A DNA stretch of 64,000 nucleotides from assembly GCA_016758965.1 (NCBI GenBank), contig JAEPRB010000084.1, positions 1-64,000 of the forward strand, in the 5' to 3' direction. Of the stretch, positions 40,401-51,281 are shown piece by piece. Each line of letters opens with the position of its first letter. The stretch's first letter is position 1. A program made the position numbers and the translations under genes. Source of the DNA: Circinella minor (lineage: Eukaryota > Mucoromycota > Mucoromycetes > Mucorales > Lichtheimiaceae). The notes below the pieces were generated by a model that was not told the origin of the DNA, did no database searches, and was given only the letters and a program-made list of their open reading frames with translations.

Positions 40401-42982
40401 TTAAATACAGCATATTGCATGGATTTTATAATATGGATTGGATTCATGCAATCTGCATAATAATACATATATATATCTACTAATGTACACATGACACTTT
40501 ACAAAAAAGAAGAGAAAATGGGTTGAATCTTGTAATTTAAAGAATATTCCATCTCTGTTTGGGTTATTATATATTCTTATACTGTTTTGTGCAAGAGCTA
40601 TTTGGACAACATAAAATACAGTAGCCTCTTAATTCTCTGCTCAATAAATTCACAACTCGCCAATTTAATCTAATTTTTCTTGTTTGAAAACTATGACATA
40701 AAAAAGGTATAATATAAACTCTTCATTACGTTATTTTAGTAAACTCAAAATGTTAAGAATTGAATTGGATTATATATAGGTAAGGAGCTACATTTTGTAC
40801 TAGATATGGTGATATTGTTATCTAAAGTAAAATATCCAGCCAAGTGGGCCTACTAACCCGTTGGTCCATGTTGGTAGGTGCTATGTATGTTTGTTCTAAG
40901 ATTGTTTAGCATTACGTAGAGTTGGAAAAAAAAGTGAACCGATATTTTTCCATAGTAGTATCAGTACCAATAACAATAATAGAATATAAAATAAAATGAG
41001 ATACGTAGAATTATGCAGAAATAAACACGATTAGTAAGCATCGGCTAAACCAATGTCAACAACACGGAGGAACTCTACTAAGTAATTTCACAGAATTCTA
41101 TTTTCACGTTTTTCCGTGTTTGCCAAAAAGATTGCTTCTGTTAAATTATTGGGGGAGGAATTTGTAGTAAAAAATGGAATTAGTACAATGATGAAGGCCA
41201 CGCCATTACCAATAGGCAAATAGAAGATTTTATGAATAAAACACTTCGAAATAAAACTTCTATATCATATAATATATATATATAGTTACCACCATTTTTA
41301 TGCGTTAATGCAGAAAGCAAGTCAATTTCCTTTGTACATATTTTCGAATTAATACGTAATTCTTCTAAATATCATAAAAAAAGAGATAATTTTCACTAAC
41401 GGTTGATCATACTGTTCTTTAGCTTATTCTTATGTTTGTTTTTTGTGGTGGTGTATTTTATAATATAATTATACCCCGTGGTCAAGTGACTAAAATGCGT
41501 TTTACGCCAAATTGCAAAATAATATGTGTCACGCGCAATTTATAGGGATAGCCCTCTACTATTCAGATATTATTGTAGGTTATTTTATTTATATTGAATA
41601 GTATAGTACAGTAAGTGCTGAGTATTCAAAATTGATGTTTTCATTGTAGTAGGCTTTAAAACTGTGGCTTTCATGAAGAAAAAAATGGTAATAATGGTGG
41701 AAAGCAGCCCAATCATTACCGGCTAAGTTGGGACATCTTGTCTACTAAGGCATATATGCTAATAACTCACCCGAATGCGAAAGCGTGTAAATGCTGTTAT
41801 CTATATAGTCATTAAAAGTACGTAACAGTTATTTAACCGCTTCTATGTTTGCAAATACATTATTTTCTCGGGCTCAGAATTATTACATGAGGATGGTTGA
41901 CACGCTGTACATCGAAGAACTCGGATGACTATTAGTAAACATGGAGTGATGATTCAAAGAAAAGCCAAAATAAATACAGTCTATCTCATATGTTTCATAC
42001 TTTTCTTCGTTACTTATGTATTGGTTGTAACTATGCTAATATGCTGGTTATGATATACGTTTATCGTTTATAAATGTGAATGTTTATTATAACAACGGTT
42101 TGAGTCTTTATTATTTATGGACACACAACTTTCTTCTGCTTTAATTTATCCTATTAAAGGTTACAACAACCAGCATAAGAGCTTTGTAAAATTTCATATA
42201 TAGGTTGGCTTATACTTCTATATACTTCTATAAAGCACATTTATTGGTTCATACGTATATATATCTATATCGTGACTTTCCATCTGAACATGATTTTTTA
42301 AGCCATAAATTGTTCGTAAACTGATGAATTGATTTTTGTTATCTAACATGCAACAGTAAATGGTTTAGTTTATATATTACTTGTGATTTTTATTACAAAG
42401 TTTCTTGGAATGCAACTTGCATATAATCTTTATTATGGATAAGCTGCAACAGCTAAAGGCCATCAAATACAAATCCTGGACAAAATACGTAGAAGCAATA
42501 AAAAAATCATAAATCCGAGAACATTATTAAATAATTTTTTTGATATTATAAAGATGCTCCAGTTGGAGACAAAGAAAACCTTAAATTAGAGAGAGGCTTT
42601 ATAATTGGTCAATCCATCTTTTTGGTATAACTATTTTCAATGGCTAGTGATTTCTTAACATGATTTATAAGACTTATATTACTGAGTTGGTACAAAAAGT
42701 TTGTAAAACCTTAACAATTGGTTTGATCCTTATCCGTGAAAAAGTCTTCGCAAATAAAATATAAAACCATAAGTTTTCAATGCGAGTATTTATTATTTAG
42801 ATTATAAACTTTTTCTTTTTTTTAAGGTACAGTTAAATAGAAATACAGAAAAAAAAGATAGGGGGAAGAATGTGTTGTTGTATATATAATAATGATAATG
42901 CATATATGTATGATAAATGTAGGTAGCAATTGTGTTCTTTGTTATTTATTAAGTTAAAAATATTTCCCCTCTAATTTTTTTC
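37408..42982. other. Gene-poor region of about 5.6 kb holding a MITE
   Basis: No complete gene is recognised. The stretch holds a 242-bp miniature transposon (38721-38962), a possible second transposon end at about 40619 and a 26-codon open frame at 42435-42512 that looks amphipathic. The region around 39440-39700 is locally richer in GC but broken by stops in all frames. No transposase motif could be read, so any parent elements are elsewhere or decayed. Confidence 0.6.
38721..38962. mobile_element. MITE of Tc1/mariner type
   Basis: Two imperfect inverted repeats of about 60 bp face each other. The left begins CAGTGTTTTGCGTT and the right ends AACGCAAAACACTG. The similarity continues inward through the blocks TTGGAAGGAT (left) and ATCCTTCCAA (right). 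Both outer ends abut TA (38719-38720 and 38963-38964), the target site duplicated by Tc1/mariner elements, and the CAGT end is typical of that group. There is no coding capacity. No second copy was noticed in the window. Confidence 0.85.
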
Positions 42983-44585
42983 TTAATCAAAAACAATCTT
43001 TTTATTTATTGGCTTAGCATCACCACTCAAAGCCTTTGCCATCATTTCTTGTTGTTGTCGTTTAGCTTGCCATGATGGATGGAATTCTTCCATATTCTGT
43101 TTTGGTTGTTCTTCGCGTTTAGGTTTTTCATCACGTTTAGATTTTTCATGAGTAGGTTTTCTCTTTGGCAATGTAGATGCATCAACAGGTCGCTTTCCTC
43201 TAATTATCTTGGGTGTCTTTGTTTCCTTTGCTTCCTTGATGTGGTTTGCTTCTTCACCATACTTTTCTTCATACAACCTGATATCCCCCGAAAAAAGAAA
43301 ATAAGTAATCCGCTGACCCTTTTTTTTTCAGTTACTGCTATCTTATTATGCTAATTGAATTTTTTAACTTACTTTCGACGGTATCGTTGACCCATTCTGT
43401 TTGGTTTCTTTTCACCGTGATAATACTTATCAAAATCAGGATCATCCCATTTTAATCCAGATTTAACTTTCTTCTTTTTAGGTTGTTCTGGTTTAGATTT
43501 GGTTTCTTCCTTCTTCTCGTTTTGATCGTCAACAGCACTTTCCTTATCGCTATCACTATCATCCAACTCATCACCACCACCTCCACCTAATGATTCAACA
43601 AACATGGATGCTCCTGTATAATTTTCACTGGTAGTCTTCTTTTCTTGGTCTTTTTGTTGTTGCTTCGGTTTTTCATCATCGTTGTCGACATTCTTTCGCT
43701 TCTTAGGATTTCCTCCCCCTGTTGTTGTTAATGGTGTATTTGTGGGGTTTAAAATATGTTGTATAAATCCAATAATCTTTGAAAATTGTTCTTGAGCTGT
43801 TTTATGTCGTAATATCCGTGCACTTAAATCCAAGACCATTTGGTTTTGTTCAGTTTTAGCTGGTTCTGCTAACGAACTGACCGATTTAATGAGTTCGTTT
43901 TCTCCAAGTTCTTTATGTCGAAGTATTTTATTTCGTAATGATCGCTCAGCTAATGCATCCAAATCGAGATTCTAAAACTCATACATGTTAATTTGATATC
44001 ATAGAGAATGTATTTCAAGATATATCTTTATATATTTATGTAATTATTTATTCTTACCTTTAATAATTCTCGTTCACTTTCAAGTCTGGGAATATCTTCT
44101 TTGGTCAATTTTTTGTGTTTCTTCTCTTTAACTTCGGTAGCAGCTTCGGTAATAGTAGATTCGCTATATACAGTCAATATAGTTAATATGAATAACGTAT
44201 TCCATATATAGAACTTCTAATTCTTTTTTTTTTTTAGCGAGTAGAAATATTAACCTTTCTTTAGCCTTTTCAGCTTCTCGAATACGTTTAATTTGTTTTT
44301 GTAATTCCATTGCTCGACATTTTTTAAAGGTTGCCTTCAATTCTTTTCGTGCATGGAACTGACACGTACATTTATGTTAGTAAGAAGGGGTGTTTTATAA
44401 CAATATATATCGTTGTCAATATATAAAATATAACCTTACCACTTTTCCGTCGATCTTTTGTTTTTGTAATTCTGCAAGTTCTTGCTTCAAGTTTTCTGTA
44501 CGTCCTTCGTCGTACTTATCATCGCGATTTGCACTTGACAATTCTGTTCGTCTTGCAAGCTATCAAAAAAAAAAAACTTGTCATG

Positions 44586-44616
<31 letters not shown>

Positions 44617-44791
44617 CATAGATCTAACTATTTCCATTTATTATATTATATTTTTACCTTTGCAGCAGTTTTTTCGATCTGTAAAGTCAAATTATTTTTG
44701 GATGCCACCTCTACCTATGTATAATGTATTATAAAGAAGATCAGTAAAATGATAATATTTACGATCTATGTACTCGATCGTTCATTACCAT
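42983..44791 (-). CDS. BUD22: BUD22 / SRFBP1 family ribosome-biogenesis protein
   Basis: The minus-strand gene has about seven exons. The N-terminal part (EVASKNNLTLQIEKTAAK, then LARRTELSSANRDDKYDEGR and FHARKELKATFKKCRAMELQ) is helical and charged. The middle contains LRNKILRHKELGENELIKSV and long Lys/Glu/Asp-rich disordered stretches with GGGGGDELDDSDSDKES. WDDPDFDKYYHGEKKPNRMG and the C-terminal EEFHPSWQAKRQQQ ending KIVFD are hallmarks of the BUD22/SRFBP1 family. In yeast Bud22 acts in the nucleolus in 18S rRNA processing. The most consistent 5' end is an exon holding only the ATG (44791-44789), spliced at GTAATG to 44714; this makes the start tentative. Confidence 0.82.
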
Positions 44792-44930
44792 TGTTCTATA
44801 TATGTTATATATTTTAAAACGAGATAGGACAAATAAATAATTCAAGCAAATAATTTTTTTTTTAAAAAAAAAAAAAATTAAAACGGCTCCCCTCCGCTTA
44901 TTTTTATTTTTCTTTTTAAGCTAGACGTTA
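44792..44930. promoter_or_regulatory. Short shared upstream region of BUD22 and ERCC1
   Basis: Only 139 bp separate the two divergent start codons. The interval has a poly-T/poly-A pair near 44850-44880. Both promoters, or one bidirectional promoter, must lie here. Confidence 0.55.
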
Positions 44931-45980
44931 ATGTCAAGTAAAATGGCCGAGAAAAGAAAATTCACGTTGCCAAGTATTGATCAAGTTGAACAATTACGTC
45001 AAAAGAAAAAACCAACAAACTTTTTTCAAGCTGCTTCTTCTGGATCACCTATAAAAACAACAGCAACACCCACTCCTGCTACTTCATTATCAACTACAAC
45101 ACCTGCTGCGCAAACATCGTCTTCTACTGATACTCATGCAGAAACGGCATCACCAATCTCACATTCGTCAAATAAAAGTATTTTACGTTCATCAACAATT
45201 TCACAAACGTCTACTAGTAGTACAAGTAATAATACACGTCTAATAACGACGTCACAATCCTCTACAAGTAGTAATATACGTCCAGTAACAACCTCAATTT
45301 CTAGTACTAATAACACACAATTGGCGCCAGCGCAACCAACTAGACGAACAGCAGCTGGTTACGGAAATACTATCCTTGTCAACTATTCACGACAAAAGGA
45401 CAATCCTATTCTTAAACTTATTCATAACGTTCCATGGGAGCATGACGATGTCATCAAATGCGATTTTGCTGTAGGCAAAACTACTGGTGTATGGTTTCTC
45501 AGTTTACGTTACCATCGCCTCAATCCAGGCTATATCCATGATCGGATTGGTGATGCAGCACGTACCTATGTATTGCGTATTCTTCTTGTGCACGTGGATA
45601 TTGATAACTTTCATGAACCCCTACGTGAATTAAATCGAACTGCCATTCAAAACAATTTTACACTTGTGTTAGCATGGACTAAAGAAGAAACAGCACGGTA
45701 TCTTGAAACATTCAAAGTCTTGGAACATACACCACCAGATATGATTCGTGAGAAGGCAAAAGAAGACTATGCAGAAACATTGGAACGTTGTTTAACCAAT
45801 ATACGTAGTGTGAACAAGACAGATGTATTGACATTAAGATCACATTTTCATTCATTAAAGGGGATAGCAAATGCAAGAGCAGATCAATTGGCCATGTGCC
45901 CAGGTTTTGGTGAACAAAAGGTAAAACGATTACAGCAAGCATTTGTACAACCATTTATTGTTAAACAAAAAAAGAAATAA
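44931..45980 (+). CDS. RAD10: DNA repair protein ERCC1/Rad10
   Basis: A single exon of 349 residues. The N-terminal 140 residues are Ser/Thr-rich and disordered. The central nuclease-like domain, which is catalytically dead in this family, starts GYGNTILVNYSRQKDNPILK and continues IHNVPWEHDDVIKCDFAVGK, TTGVWFLSLRYHRLNPGYIH, VLRILLVHVDIDN and LVLAWTKEETARYLETFK. The C-terminus carries tandem helix-hairpin-helix motifs (DVLTLRSHFHSLKGIANARA, then MCPGFGEQKVKRLQQAF). ERCC1 pairs with XPF/Rad1 to cut DNA 5' of bulky lesions in nucleotide excision repair and at crosslinks. Met 931 and Met 943 (4th codon on) are both possible starts; the first is reported. Confidence 0.97.
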   Translation: MSSKMAEKRKFTLPSIDQVEQLRQKKKPTNFFQAASSGSPIKTTATPTPATSLSTTTPAAQTSSSTDTHAETASPISHSSNKSILRSSTISQTSTSSTSNNTRLITTSQSSTSSNIRPVTTSISSTNNTQLAPAQPTRRTAAGYGNTILVNYSRQKDNPILKLIHNVPWEHDDVIKCDFAVGKTTGVWFLSLRYHRLNPGYIHDRIGDAARTYVLRILLVHVDIDNFHEPLRELNRTAIQNNFTLVLAWTKEETARYLETFKVLEHTPPDMIREKAKEDYAETLERCLTNIRSVNKTDVLTLRSHFHSLKGIANARADQLAMCPGFGEQKVKRLQQAFVQPFIVKQKKK

Positions 45981-46245
45981 TAAAAAGAAAAATGATGTAT
46001 AATATATATGTGTGTATGTGTATGCGTGTGTGTGTGTGTGTATGTGTGTGAAGTGGGGAATGTTGTGCGTGTGTATATATATATGTATAATATGGTAATG
46101 AAAAAGGTAAAAAAAAAAGTTACTACAAGAAGTTAATATTCCAGAAATTTGGATTTATATAAATGGAAACAAAAAAATATATGGCAGAATATAGATATAT
46201 AACTAGTACAAATGTGGGATAAAACAGGAAGTCAGGATTTGTGTG
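45981..46245. repeat. Convergent 3' region with TG microsatellite
   Basis: A (TG)n-rich purine/pyrimidine alternating tract runs from about 46003 to 46090 between the stop codons of ERCC1 and the PX-domain kinase. The rest is A-rich. No gene is seen. Confidence 0.8.
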
Positions 46246-49200
46246 TTATAAAAATGCTCTTGGAGGCGAGGGATAAAACGCATTGATAGAAGTTGAAAAT
46301 CCTTCATCATCACTTCGAATAATCCCTCCTCCTCCTCGATGAAAATCATCGGATCGTATATCACTCCCCGAATAATCATCGGAATAGGTGCCGATAGCTG
46401 ACCTTGTAGTACCATGACTACCACTCCTCCTTTCTTGTTCTATACTTTCTCCTTCATCTTCAACTTCGCTTATTGAAAATGTAAAGTTGCTATTATCATT
46501 AATATACGAATAACCTTGAAAAACCTCCTGAACTGCGTCCGAATAAATATCGGGGTTGGAGACAGGGCTAAGTCTTGGTGTCATGATCAAAAAGTCCCTG
46601 TCAAAGTTGCTTAAATCGGTTTCCGAACGTAGTTGAGGGACATATTCGGGACGGATCCGTTTGTGATACACGTCGGACCAATTAAGATTCGAAAAATAAG
46701 AATGGGATCGAATCACCTCTGCTCCACCATTTTTTTCTATTCCCAATCTTTCTTTTGGATTTTTACGCAATAATCGACCGATAAAATCCCGGCTAATGGG
46801 ATCAAATGCTTGTGTAAATTCTAAAGGATCTTCCATGATTCTTCGATACATTTCACTATGAGATTGTTCATAAAATGGTGGAGTTCCTTCAATCATTTCA
46901 TAAAGGATCGTACCTAAACTCCAAAAGTCTACAGCATAGGTATATGGTTCAGACCTAAGAATTTCCGGAGCAAGATACTCAGCAGTTCCACAAAAAGTCC
47001 TGGTGCATTTGTCATCCATATTTTCGGCTGATGTAAATTGCCTTGAAAGACCAAAATCGGTAAGTACAATATGCCCATCTGCTGCTAACAGAATGTTTTC
47101 GGGTTTTAAATCCCTATACATATTAATAAGTTAAATGTAGGCATGTAAGTAATGAGGGGGGTACACATATAAAGTATTGTGTAATATAGATAGAAAGGAG
47201 AAAGTGATATGATTTGTGTGAAAGTTTAAAAAAGTGCCGCACATGATAATATACATATAATTCCAAAAACGAATTGCCGCTTCTTCTTTTTTTTTTTTTT
47301 TTTTTTTTACGCGCGCACGTTCGTAAAATGCACACAAATACACACACACACACACACACATCATATATATAAACCAATTAGCTTACCTATACAAGATACC
47401 CAGACTATGAAGTTCTTGAAGGCCCAGTAAAATCTCCGCAGCATATAACCGACATCGTTCCGGAGAAAATGAATGAAACTTGGCAAGCTGTGTAGCCATA
47501 TCACCCCCACGATGATAGTCTAGTACAAGAAAAAGTTGGTCTGCACTTTGAAAAGCGTGATGTAATCGGATTAAAAATGGATGTCGGATCTGAGCAAGAG
47601 TCGTCAAGATATCGCGTTCCATTTTCGTATGTTCAATTTCTCGTTGATTAATGACATTTTCTTTACTGATGGCTTTTAATGCTAAAAGTCGCGTGGGTGA
47701 CCGATAAGATTGGACCAATAGTACCTTTCAATTTTTTTTAATAATAATAAATAATCCAATTAGTATATTAGCTGTTGTACACATAACATAACGATAAATC
47801 CCAACAAAAAAAAAAAAAAACTTTTCTCCCTCCCCCAAAAAAACTTTTTTTTTTCATGTTTTTCGAGCTAGCAGAACATCTAACGCCATCCATTCACATA
47901 GAGTTATCTTTTTATATACCACGTGATATATTACTAATATCAAGTTATCAGAAAGAATATGTTTACCTTGCCCATACATCCTTTACCAAGAACTTTAAGA
48001 AATTTATAGTCGTGAATCGAAGGAGGAGGAATAGATTGTATAATTGATTCATCGGATGTTGTGCTAATATATCGGGACATGGAACTTGTACGATGGGGTG
48101 ACTCTTCTTCCTCTTCCATGGAAATAGAAGCAATGGGTGATGCAGGAACCATTGCATCATCATCACTTGTTGGTGCTAATACTGGCGCTGGTATCGTTAC
48201 TATAGCCGATGATGATGATGGGTTGTAACCATAATTATAATCGTGGTTATTATTATTATTATTATTATTATTAATATGGTTGTTGTTATTATGTGGTACT
48301 TCTATAATACTCATTGATGAACGATCTCTATTATTTTGGTTATAGCTCGTAGTACTTATAGTCGAGATATCCATATCAGATGTCGACTCCTGGTGATGTT
48401 GTTGTTGTTGTTGTTGTTGTTGCTGAGCGATATGTTGATGATAATAATTATCAATAGATTCTCTTGGCAACGTCTTATCTTCGGGTCGTTGTCTCGTTAA
48501 AAAATCTCGAAATAATGATGACCGACCGACCGTGGGATCCAGAGCACATCGTCGTAAATAACTTTCAATCTTTTCGGAATTAGGTTTTTCATATTGTCGT
48601 CTAGCAAATCGTAATAAGAATGCACGAATACTAGCTCGTTTACCAGTACCATATAAATGTATATCAGGTTCAACCAGGGGTGGTAAATTGATCTTTGACT
48701 TGCGATAATGCTTTTTCACCTGGTTTTTAAGAGGTTAAAAATAAACCAAAAAAGAAATAATACTTATTTTATCAATGTTTTGCAAAATATAGAAACATTA
48801 AAAAAACATTCCACACTCTGCATCACACAGGTACACAGTACACAAAGAAAACTAACCTAACACCCCCCTCACCTCTCTCTTTTTTATGTGCGTAACAACA
48901 TAATATGCACTACATGCACTACATACTGCATATTCCATCTCACACACACTCTCTCTCTTTTTTTTTTCTTTCTTTCTTTCCAAAGAATATTAATTTATTG
49001 TCACCGCGCCACACTTTATTATTACGCCCAATTCTCAAGAAATTAAAACTTATTATTATTATTCTAATTTACCTTTCGATCAAATTCAATAAAATCAGAT
49101 ACATAACGAACCAAAGAGCGATGAACATGTCGATCTTCAATAATGATATTAAATACCTAGAAATGAAAATAAAAATAAAAAATGGTATATGCATGAACGT

Positions 49201-49688
49201 GAGTAGTGATGGGCCATGTTTCAGGTAAAATTTTCGTTATCCGACTTTCTTTTCAATTTTTAATTTACCGTAAGTACACGACGGACTCGTTTCTTTTTCT
49301 TTACATCGTAATCTTGTACCATAAGAGTTGATTCAATGGCAGCGATCTCAAGTTGGGTACCATCATAATGACTTAAAATACTATCTGTATAAGGTATTGA
49401 GGAACGGTTAGAAGAAGTATTTGACTCAGTTGTTGTTGTCGTTGTTGTTGACGATGGTAACGATCGTAAAGACGAATTATTTGTTGCTAGGTTACTGGTT
49501 GTAGGATTGGTTACTACGTTAGAACTTTGTTGTTGTTGTTGTTGAGGTGATGATAATGGTGATGATATAATTCGTGATAATTTAGAGGATTTGGAAGTAG
49601 TATTATTATTGGAAGAAGTATTTTTACTACGCCGTCGTTTACTACTTTCAGATTCAAGAAACGCAATTGGTAACTTGATATTGCGCAT
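46246..49688 (-). CDS. PX-domain AGC protein kinase (SGK3/Ypk-like)
   Basis: Five exons on the minus strand. A Ser/Asn-rich N-terminus precedes a PX-like lipid-binding domain split by two introns: RRVLTVFNIIIEDRHVHRSL, then LVRYVSDFIEFDRKVKKHYR, LPPLVEPDIHL and FARRQYEKP. A linker with poly-Gln and poly-Asn tracts follows (about 48240-48425). The kinase domain has LGKGCMGKV (glycine loop), LLALKAISKE (Lys), LGILYRDLKPENILL, LTDFGLSRQF and RTFCGTAEYLAPE (PDK1 site in the activation loop). The C-terminal tail has LIMTPRLSPV (turn motif) and VFQGYSYI (hydrophobic motif). PX plus AGC kinase with hydrophobic motif is the SGK3 layout. Endosomal or membrane targeting and regulation by PDK1 and TORC2 are inferred from family knowledge. 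Confidence 0.9.
47283..47362. repeat. Intronic poly-T and AC microsatellite
   Basis: A T run of about 22 (47285-47308) and an (AC)n tract (about 47337-47360) lie in the last intron of the PX-domain kinase gene, which splits the catalytic-loop codon for Arg (LYR|DLKPEN). Confidence 0.8.
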
Positions 49689-50313
49689 GGATTAAATATT
49701 AAAAATGTTGTAAGTTCTTTCTCTATTTATATGTAGATATAAATATATAATTGTTTGTTATTTTTTTTTTTTTTTAAAAAAAAAGAAAATTTTAAAAAAT
49801 ATAAAGCCGGAATGGATCTCAATAATAAAACGAGAATTGGTTGCTGTTTTTTTTTTATATGTGGCTTTCAATTTATAAAGAAGCGAAGAAAAAAAAAAAG
49901 AGGAAAGTAAATAATAAAGAAATTGAAGGGGGAAAAAAGAGAAAGAAAAGGGTTATGTTAGAGAGGGGAAGCGATGGAGTAAAAATCTATAAAGATGAAG
50001 TCGGAAATTTGGCAGCACAAGCTTTTTCAATCGCCTTACCCGGAAAGGTGTTCCGGTTTTCCCAGAAATAATTTTGCGCTGTTTTCCGGGACGATGATGA
50101 TGCGATGTTGACGATCCACCTAATTTGGTTGTTCCTGACGGGACTAAAAAAAAATTAGTTGGTTGTTATAATAATTTATTATGAGAACCCCACTTTCTAT
50201 ATATAAACCCTTACCTGTTTTTCGCACACGCACATGTATATATACTATAAATTATACACTAAAGATCCATATAGACACCAAAAAAAAAAAAAAAAAAACT
50301 CACGCTATTATAA
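49689..50313. other. Interval between XRCC2-like and kinase genes
   Basis: The left part is A-rich and should be the kinase promoter and leader. At about 49953-50142 a GC-richer stretch is open on the minus strand and preceded by a T-rich acceptor (TTTTTTTTTAG); it may be a last exon of the XRCC2-like gene (phase fits a donor at ATAG|GTTAAT). The same stretch also has an open frame on the plus strand. Neither reading is secure. Confidence 0.45.
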
Positions 50314-51143
50314 TTAACCTATTACCGGGAATGCCTTTATTGTTGAAGATGTAGATGCAGATGTTGATGATGGTAGCGTAGCAGTATTATCATTAGTCAT
50401 ATGAGACAAAGAAGAAGAAGGAGGAGGAGACCATGTTATAAGTTTCATTTCCACTTGATTCGCTATTTTATATACATGAAACCGATAATTGAAATATGGA
50501 TGTGGTTCTAATGATGTAGTCACAAGAACAAACGACCATTTATGTTGTAATCTTTTTAACTTATCCGTTATAAACCCATCAATTAGTGCACCATCAACAA
50601 GAACCATTGTCACGCGTTCATTAGTATGATGATAAAACCAGTCATCTAATCCTTGGATCGTTGATAATAATTGGGATCGACTGGGTTGAAACAAATGAAA
50701 TCGTTCGTTAATATTATCTGAGTTGTTATTGTCCTGGTTGTTGTTATCGTCGCCACCCGATACTAACGGTCGACGTAAGACAAACCGTCGATCAAGATCC
50801 AAATAAATCACATTGTTCTCATTGTCATGTTGAAGTGCGTGTTCGGTTAGTAAATTGAGGACCCATGATTTACCACCACCTGAGGGTCCATAAAGATTGA
50901 TTGTTTCGCCTAAATATACGCCATTTCGTCCAGTCGCTTGTTGTATTGATTCTTCGATACAACTTAATCCTAAAGTTAGTTTTTCTTTTGATTGCTCTGC
51001 ATCTAGCATCTATATATACTCAAAACGGTTATGTTTAAAATCAATGAGGACCGAAAAAAAAAGTAAAATAGGCTTGTATGTTATTATACCTGTAAAGCAG
51101 ATTCATGTTTTATTTGATTTAGAAATTTAAGTAAGAATGGCAT
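50314..51143 (-). CDS. XRCC2-like RAD51 paralogue
   Basis: A short first exon (MPFLLKFLNQIKHESALQ) is spliced to a long second one beginning at 51009. The ATPase core has NLYGPSGGGKSWVLNLL (Walker A), NVIYLDLDRRFVL and RVTMVLVDGALIDGF (Walker B). WSFVLVTTSLEPHPYFNYRF and VEMKLITWSPPPSS follow. Spacing, the one-domain size and the C-terminal KAFPVIG, like the FFIIG end of human XRCC2, suggest XRCC2 rather than RAD51 itself. RAD51 paralogues assist recombinase loading in homologous recombination. The open frame stops at 50314, but a further exon at 49953-50142 is possible. The gene is tandem with SNAPC1, 138 bp downstream of its stop. Confidence 0.75.
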
Positions 51144-51281
51144 AATAATAATAATATGGAGTATAAAAAAAACCGTGTATACAGCCGACTTCTCGGTTTT
51201 AATTTTTAATAAACAATAATTTCATTATGTATCTTAACTAAGGCATGTCATTTTTAAAAATAAAATAGAAAATGATTTGTA

